Shown: positions 60,831-64,000 of the stretch, piece by piece | How the letters are laid out: each line of letters begins with the position of its first letter | Position numbering within the stretch: the first letter of the stretch is position 1 | DNA from: Hyphomicrobiales bacterium | Lineage (GTDB): Bacteria > Pseudomonadota > Alphaproteobacteria > Rhizobiales > CAJQND01 | Reading direction: 5' to 3' | NCBI GenBank assembly: GCA_028285595.1 | Contig: JANQOW010000084.1 | Span: 1-64,000 of the forward strand | DNA length: 64,000 nucleotides | Made by a program: the position numbers and the translations under genes | The notes under the pieces: generated by a model | What the model saw: only the letters and a program-made list of their open reading frames with translations | What the model was told of the DNA's origin: nothing | Databases searched by the model: none

Positions 60831-61467
60831 CACAGATCTCTTTCTGCGCCAGCAGATCATCGACACGGCCCAGGCCCTGGGCGAGAACGGATTGTCGCCG
60901 GGCCTCTCCGGCAACGTGTCGGCACGGGTGTCGGACGGCCTTCTGATCACCCCGTCCGCCATGGCGTACGATGCGCTTTTGCCGGAAGACATTGTCTTTG
61001 TGCGCGGCGATGGCACTGTGCCGAACGGTCAGCGCAAACCGTCCACGGAAACGCCGTTTCACGGCGCCATCTTTGCCGCTTTCCCGGAGGCCTCCGCCGT
61101 GGTGCACTGCCATTCACCAAAGGCGACGGCCTTGGCGTGTCTGAGAAAGCCCATTCCGGCCTTTCACTACATGGTGGCGATGGCCGGAGGGGACGACATT
61201 CGCGTGGCTGACTATCACACGCCCGGCACCGATGAGCTTGCCGCGGCCGCGGTTTTGGCGCTTGACGGACGAAAGGCCTGCCTGCTGGCCAATCACGGCC
61301 AGGTGGCGTTCGGGGCCTCGCTTGAAGAGGCCTGTGCGCTGGCGCTGGAGGTGGAGACACTCGCCGCCATGTACCTGGATGCCCTGGCGGCGGGCGCGCC
61401 GAAGATCCTCACCTCCGCCGAAATGTCGGATGTATCGGCCCTGTTTAAGACCTACCGCCAACCTTAA
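60820..61467 (+). CDS. Class II aldolase, probable 5-(methylthio)ribulose-1-phosphate/5-deoxyribulose-1-phosphate aldolase (Ald2-like)
   Basis: A 215-residue short class II aldolase of the L-fuculose-phosphate aldolase type. The substrate loop [20 protein letters not shown], the catalytic Glu in [13 protein letters not shown], the Zn ligands [10 protein letters not shown] and [11 protein letters not shown] are all present. It overlaps mtnA by 11 bases. The standard methionine salvage enzyme at this step, MtnB dehydratase, is also a class II aldolase-fold protein; the fuculose-aldolase-like loops and absence of mtnC/mtnD genes nearby favour the aldolase of the DHAP shunt, giving DHAP plus (methylthio)acetaldehyde or acetaldehyde. 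MtnB remains the main alternative. Confidence 0.82.
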   Translation: MGTDTDLFLRQQIIDTAQALGENGLSPGLSGNVSARVSDGLLITPSAMAYDALLPEDIVFVRGDGTVPNGQRKPSTETPFHGAIFAAFPEASAVVHCHSPKATALACLRKPIPAFHYMVAMAGGDDIRVADYHTPGTDELAAAAVLALDGRKACLLANHGQVAFGASLEEACALALEVETLAAMYLDALAAGAPKILTSAEMSDVSALFKTYRQP

Positions 61468-61539
61468 CGACCCAGCCTCTTGCATTAGGGGGCATGGGGG
61501 TGGTTCACTCTCATCACATCAGTCAGGAGGATCTTTGCC

Positions 61540-62691
61540 ATGAACACCGCCCAGCTCCAAGCCGTGCTCGACAGCGCGGTTGCTGAAGAAGACGTACCGT
61601 TTGCCGTGGGAATGACCGGCAATGCCGCCGGCACCACGTGGTCCGGCGCTTCAGGCGACGCCGCAGCCGGCCAGGCCGCAGGCGAAGACACCGTGTTCCG
61701 CATCTTCTCCATGACCAAGGCGGTCGGCTCTTTGGCCGCCATGATCCTGATCGACCGCGGCAAGATGGAGTTTGATTCCGCCGTGTCGGACATCCTCCCG
61801 GAGTTTGGCCACATCAAGGTGCTGGACCATTTTGAAGGTGACACACCTATTCTGCGCGCCCCGGAGACCACGGCCACGGTGCGCCACCTGGCCACCCATA
61901 CATCCGGCTTTGTCTATGAGTTCTGGAACAACGCCTTGCCCCGCTATCTGGAGAAGACCGGCCATCCCACCATATTGTCTGGGCTGAAATCCTCACTGAT
62001 GTACCCGTTTGTCTTCGATCCCGGCACCAAATGGGACTATGGCATTGGCATTGACTGGCTGGGCCAGGTGGTCGAAGCGGTTGATGGACGGACCATTGAT
62101 GTGTTCTGCCGAGAGGAGATTTTCGAACCATTGGGCATGAGCAGCACGGCGTTCGAAGCTGAGGGTGCGTTAGCCGACCGTCTTGCCGCGGTGAAGATCC
62201 GCAACGAGGCCGGGGTGTTCGAAGATTTCGCCTTGGCGCCGCCCTCGCACCCGGAGTTTTACGGCATGGGTCATGCGCTCTATTCCACCGCGCCCGATTA
62301 CATGCGCTTCTTGCGCATGTTTTTGAACGGTGGAGAGTTGGACGGCGCACGTATCCTCAGCGAAGACGGCACGCTGAGCATGCTGGAAAACCACATCGGC
62401 GTTCTGCGCATCGGCAAGATGGTCAGCGTGGCGCCGGCCCTCACGGCGGATGTGGACTTCTATCCTGACATCGACAAGACCCACAGCTTCGGCTTCATGC
62501 GTGTAGAGGCGGACATTCCCGGCCGGCGCCATAAGGGCTCACAAACCTGGGCCGGGGTCTGCAACACCCACTACTGGTTTGATCCAGCCGCAGATGTGGC
62601 CGGGCTGATTATGACGCAATCGCTGCCCTTCATCGAACCGCGCTTCTTGAAAACCTATGACGCCTTTGAGGCGGCGGTGTACGCGGATTAG
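61540..62691 (+). CDS. Serine hydrolase of the beta-lactamase/esterase (class C, EstB-like) family
   Basis: A 383-residue protein with the penicillin-recognising fold. The S-x-x-K motif is FSMTKAVGS (about 56-64) and the second motif is Y-x-x in WDYGIGIDWLGQ. The third motif region is RRHKGSQTWAGVCNTHYW (HKG). EstB-like esterases of this family lack strong beta-lactamase activity, and there is no signal peptide, which also argues for an intracellular esterase. A Shine-Dalgarno (CAGGAGGA) precedes ATG 61540. Confidence 0.9.
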   Translation: MNTAQLQAVLDSAVAEEDVPFAVGMTGNAAGTTWSGASGDAAAGQAAGEDTVFRIFSMTKAVGSLAAMILIDRGKMEFDSAVSDILPEFGHIKVLDHFEGDTPILRAPETTATVRHLATHTSGFVYEFWNNALPRYLEKTGHPTILSGLKSSLMYPFVFDPGTKWDYGIGIDWLGQVVEAVDGRTIDVFCREEIFEPLGMSSTAFEAEGALADRLAAVKIRNEAGVFEDFALAPPSHPEFYGMGHALYSTAPDYMRFLRMFLNGGELDGARILSEDGTLSMLENHIGVLRIGKMVSVAPALTADVDFYPDIDKTHSFGFMRVEADIPGRRHKGSQTWAGVCNTHYWFDPAADVAGLIMTQSLPFIEPRFLKTYDAFEAAVYAD

Positions 62692-62757
62692 GCAAGCCGC
62701 AACATCACCGACACCCCGGAATTTGCGCAGCAAATATCCGGGGCCCAGAGCTGCAAC

Positions 62758-62785
62758 AAAAAGGCCCGCTTAAAGCGGGCCTTTT
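62758..62785 (+). terminator. Bidirectional rho-independent terminator
   Basis: GGCCCGC (62763-62769) and GCGGGCC (62775-62781) with loop TTAAA, an A-run on the left and TTTT on the right. It can end the serine-hydrolase transcript on the plus strand and the cytochrome c1 transcript on the minus strand. Confidence 0.9.
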
Positions 62786-62808
62786 CAAATTCTCATGCTG
62801 CTCAAGCG

Positions 62809-63651
62809 CTAGTGTTCCACATCGCGCCACAGCTTCAGCTTCACCAGATACATCAGCAGAGCCAGAATAATCAGGTAGATCATCACCTGCAGGCCGAGGG
62901 ACTTGCGTTCTTCCAGCTTCGGCTCGGCGGCCCAGGCCAGGAAGGCGGCGACGTCTTTGGCCTGCTGGTCCACGCTCGCCTTGGTGCCATCGCTGTATTC
63001 CACGCCGTCCTCAGACAAGGGCGGAGCCATGGAGATCCACGGGCCGGCGGCGAAATAGGCGTTGTAGGACTTGCCTTCCGGGGCGTTGGCCGCCTCCTTC
63101 TCGGGCGGGTCGGAATAGCCCGTCAAGACGGCATGCACATATTCCGGGCCGCCATTGCCCGTCCACATCTTGATGAACGGCGATACGTACCAGGGATAGT
63201 GGAAGCCTTCACGCGCCTTGGTGATCAGAGACATATCCGGCGGATATGCGCCGCCATTGGCAGCGCGCGCTTCGTTGGCATTTGTGAAAGGCGCCTTGAA
63301 CTTGTCCGATGGGCGGCCGGGACGTTCGAACATCTCGCCGTCCTCGTTCGGGCCGTCCTGGATTTCATACTCTGCCGCGATGGCTTTCACCTGAGCTTCG
63401 GAGAACTCCGGACCACCACTTTCACCCAGGTTGCGATAATGCAGCAGGTCTGCGGAGTGACAGGCCGAGCAGACCTCCTTGTAAACCTGGAAGCCACGCT
63501 GCAGTTGAGCCCGGTCAAAGGTGCCAAACGGTCCCTCAAACGAGAAGTCAATGTCCTGGGCGTTCTTCGCTTTTCCGGCCGCAAAAGCGGGGCCGGCCAA
63601 AAGCGCAGTGCTGAGAGCCGCAGCGGTGAGGAGTTTTGCGAGTGTCTTCAT
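62809..63651 (-). CDS. petC: Cytochrome c1 of the cytochrome bc1 complex
   Basis: A 280-residue heme protein of respiratory complex III. A signal peptide ends near PAFA (about 24). The heme-binding CSACH is at 61-65, the conserved SADLLHYRNLGE follows, and the axial Met is M208 in GPWISMAPPL. A C-terminal membrane anchor lies at about 253-276, before a basic KLKLWRDVEH end. Mature length and layout fit alphaproteobacterial cytochrome c1, which passes electrons from the Rieske protein to cytochrome c. It lies 38 bases after petB on the same strand. ATG 63651 is the natural start. Confidence 0.97.
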   Translation of the reverse strand: MKTLAKLLTAAALSTALLAGPAFAAGKAKNAQDIDFSFEGPFGTFDRAQLQRGFQVYKEVCSACHSADLLHYRNLGESGGPEFSEAQVKAIAAEYEIQDGPNEDGEMFERPGRPSDKFKAPFTNANEARAANGGAYPPDMSLITKAREGFHYPWYVSPFIKMWTGNGGPEYVHAVLTGYSDPPEKEAANAPEGKSYNAYFAAGPWISMAPPLSEDGVEYSDGTKASVDQQAKDVAAFLAWAAEPKLEERKSLGLQVMIYLIILALLMYLVKLKLWRDVEH

Positions 63652-63689
63652 CTCAATCAGATCCTTGAAAGTCTCGTTCACCGGTGTGG

Positions 63690-64000
63690 CTACTCTGCGG
63701 GCTGGGCCGCAGGTTCGCCTTTGGGTTGACTGGCCAGCACAGATTCAGAGATCGATGCCGGGAGTGGTTTGGGATTCTCTATCATTCCCACCAGCGGGAT
63801 GATGACGAGGAAGTGCAGGAAGTAGTAGGCCGTGCTGAACTGACCGACAATGATCCACCAGCCTTCTGCCGGGTTGGCGCCAACGACACCGAGAATGAAC
63901 ACGTTGATCACGAACAGCCAGAAGAATTGCCGGAAGATCGGACGAAACTTCGCAGAGCGCACCCTGGAGGTGTCCAGCCAAGGCAGGAAGAACAGAACGA
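63690..64000 (-). CDS. petB: Cytochrome b of the bc1 complex, C-terminal part (5' end beyond the window)
   Basis: The last 102 residues of cytochrome b. FFLPWLDTS and FRPIFRQFFWLFVINVFILG are characteristic of the C-terminal domain of alphaproteobacterial cytochrome b, followed by the final helix (FSTAYYFLHFLVIIPLVGMI) and a short Pro/Ala-rich tail. The gene continues past position 64000. Operon with petC (petABC order, petA outside the window). Confidence 0.95.
   Translation of the reverse strand, partial: VLFFLPWLDTSRVRSAKFRPIFRQFFWLFVINVFILGVVGANPAEGWWIIVGQFSTAYYFLHFLVIIPLVGMIENPKPLPASISESVLASQPKGEPAAQPAE

Noticed and set aside
1-64000. tRNA, rRNA, integrase, transposase or prophage genes
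   Set aside because: I looked through the intergenic gaps and the protein set for cloverleaf T-loop patterns, rRNA segments, DDE transposases and phage structural proteins and saw none.

Overview
The window looks like chromosomal DNA of a Gram-negative alphaproteobacterium, probably of the Hyphomicrobiales or a neighbouring order. The evidence is the gene order prfA-prmC-DUF4167-clpB, the TrcR/DUF1013 cell-cycle regulator, the order rplY-pth-ychF-MaoC, a petB-petC cytochrome bc1 pair and a Kdo hydroxylase. By eye the DNA is GC-rich and densely coding. I see no rRNA, tRNA, CRISPR array, transposase or prophage gene.

Layout. 1-3649: an MFS fragment, a small membrane protein and a large secreted-type PQQ-dependent sugar dehydrogenase with a Calx-beta domain and three CBM60-like modules. 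3883-10521: a housekeeping block (prfA, prmC, DUF4167, MOSC protein, clpB behind a good sigma-32-type promoter). 10620-11372: a broken TPR-sulfotransferase gene cut off by a LysR gene. 12325-24955: accessory metabolism (YciI, ATC-hydrolase family with a Cys-less racemase-like partner, PhyH, GlxA-type regulator, gamma-butyrobetaine-hydroxylase-like dioxygenase with a class II aldolase, SDR, DMT transporter, LysR, TrcR, acid-sugar dehydratase, prolyl-hydroxylase-like oxygenase, ADPS-like flavoenzyme). 25024-33750: photolyase, JmjC-like cupin with a CelD-type acetyltransferase, XRE regulator, hydrolase and two glycosyltransferases.

33983-39010 holds a DUF547 protein and a compact polysaccharide-type locus: a degenerate mannose-1-phosphate guanylyltransferase that has lost its nucleotide-binding signature, a sigma-54 activator without receiver domain, and a GDP-mannose dehydrogenase. 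Small inverted repeats precede each of the three. 39158-46279: prs, a TauD dioxygenase, infA, an ECF42-type sigma factor with its DGPF/YciI partner, an animal-type heme peroxidase and a DUF2332 protein. 46406-54627: TPR-dioxygenase, a membrane protein with an uncharacterised Rossmann-like cytosolic domain, rplY-pth-ychF-MaoC-MaoC and Kdo hydroxylase.

54795-61467 is a co-directional set for salvage of 5'-methylthioadenosine and 5'-deoxyadenosine: MtnP releases adenine, adenine deaminase and Apt recycle the base, and MtnA plus a fuculose-aldolase-like class II aldolase process the sugar phosphate, as in the DHAP shunt. No lower methionine-salvage genes (mtnC/mtnD) are in view. The window ends with a serine hydrolase, a bidirectional terminator, cytochrome c1 and the end of cytochrome b.

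Two window-wide traits stand out. There are seven distinct Fe(II)/2-oxoglutarate-type oxygenases in 64 kb, and six convergent gene pairs overlap by exactly four bases through shared TTAA or TTAG stops. All functions are read from sequence patterns; no database search was run.
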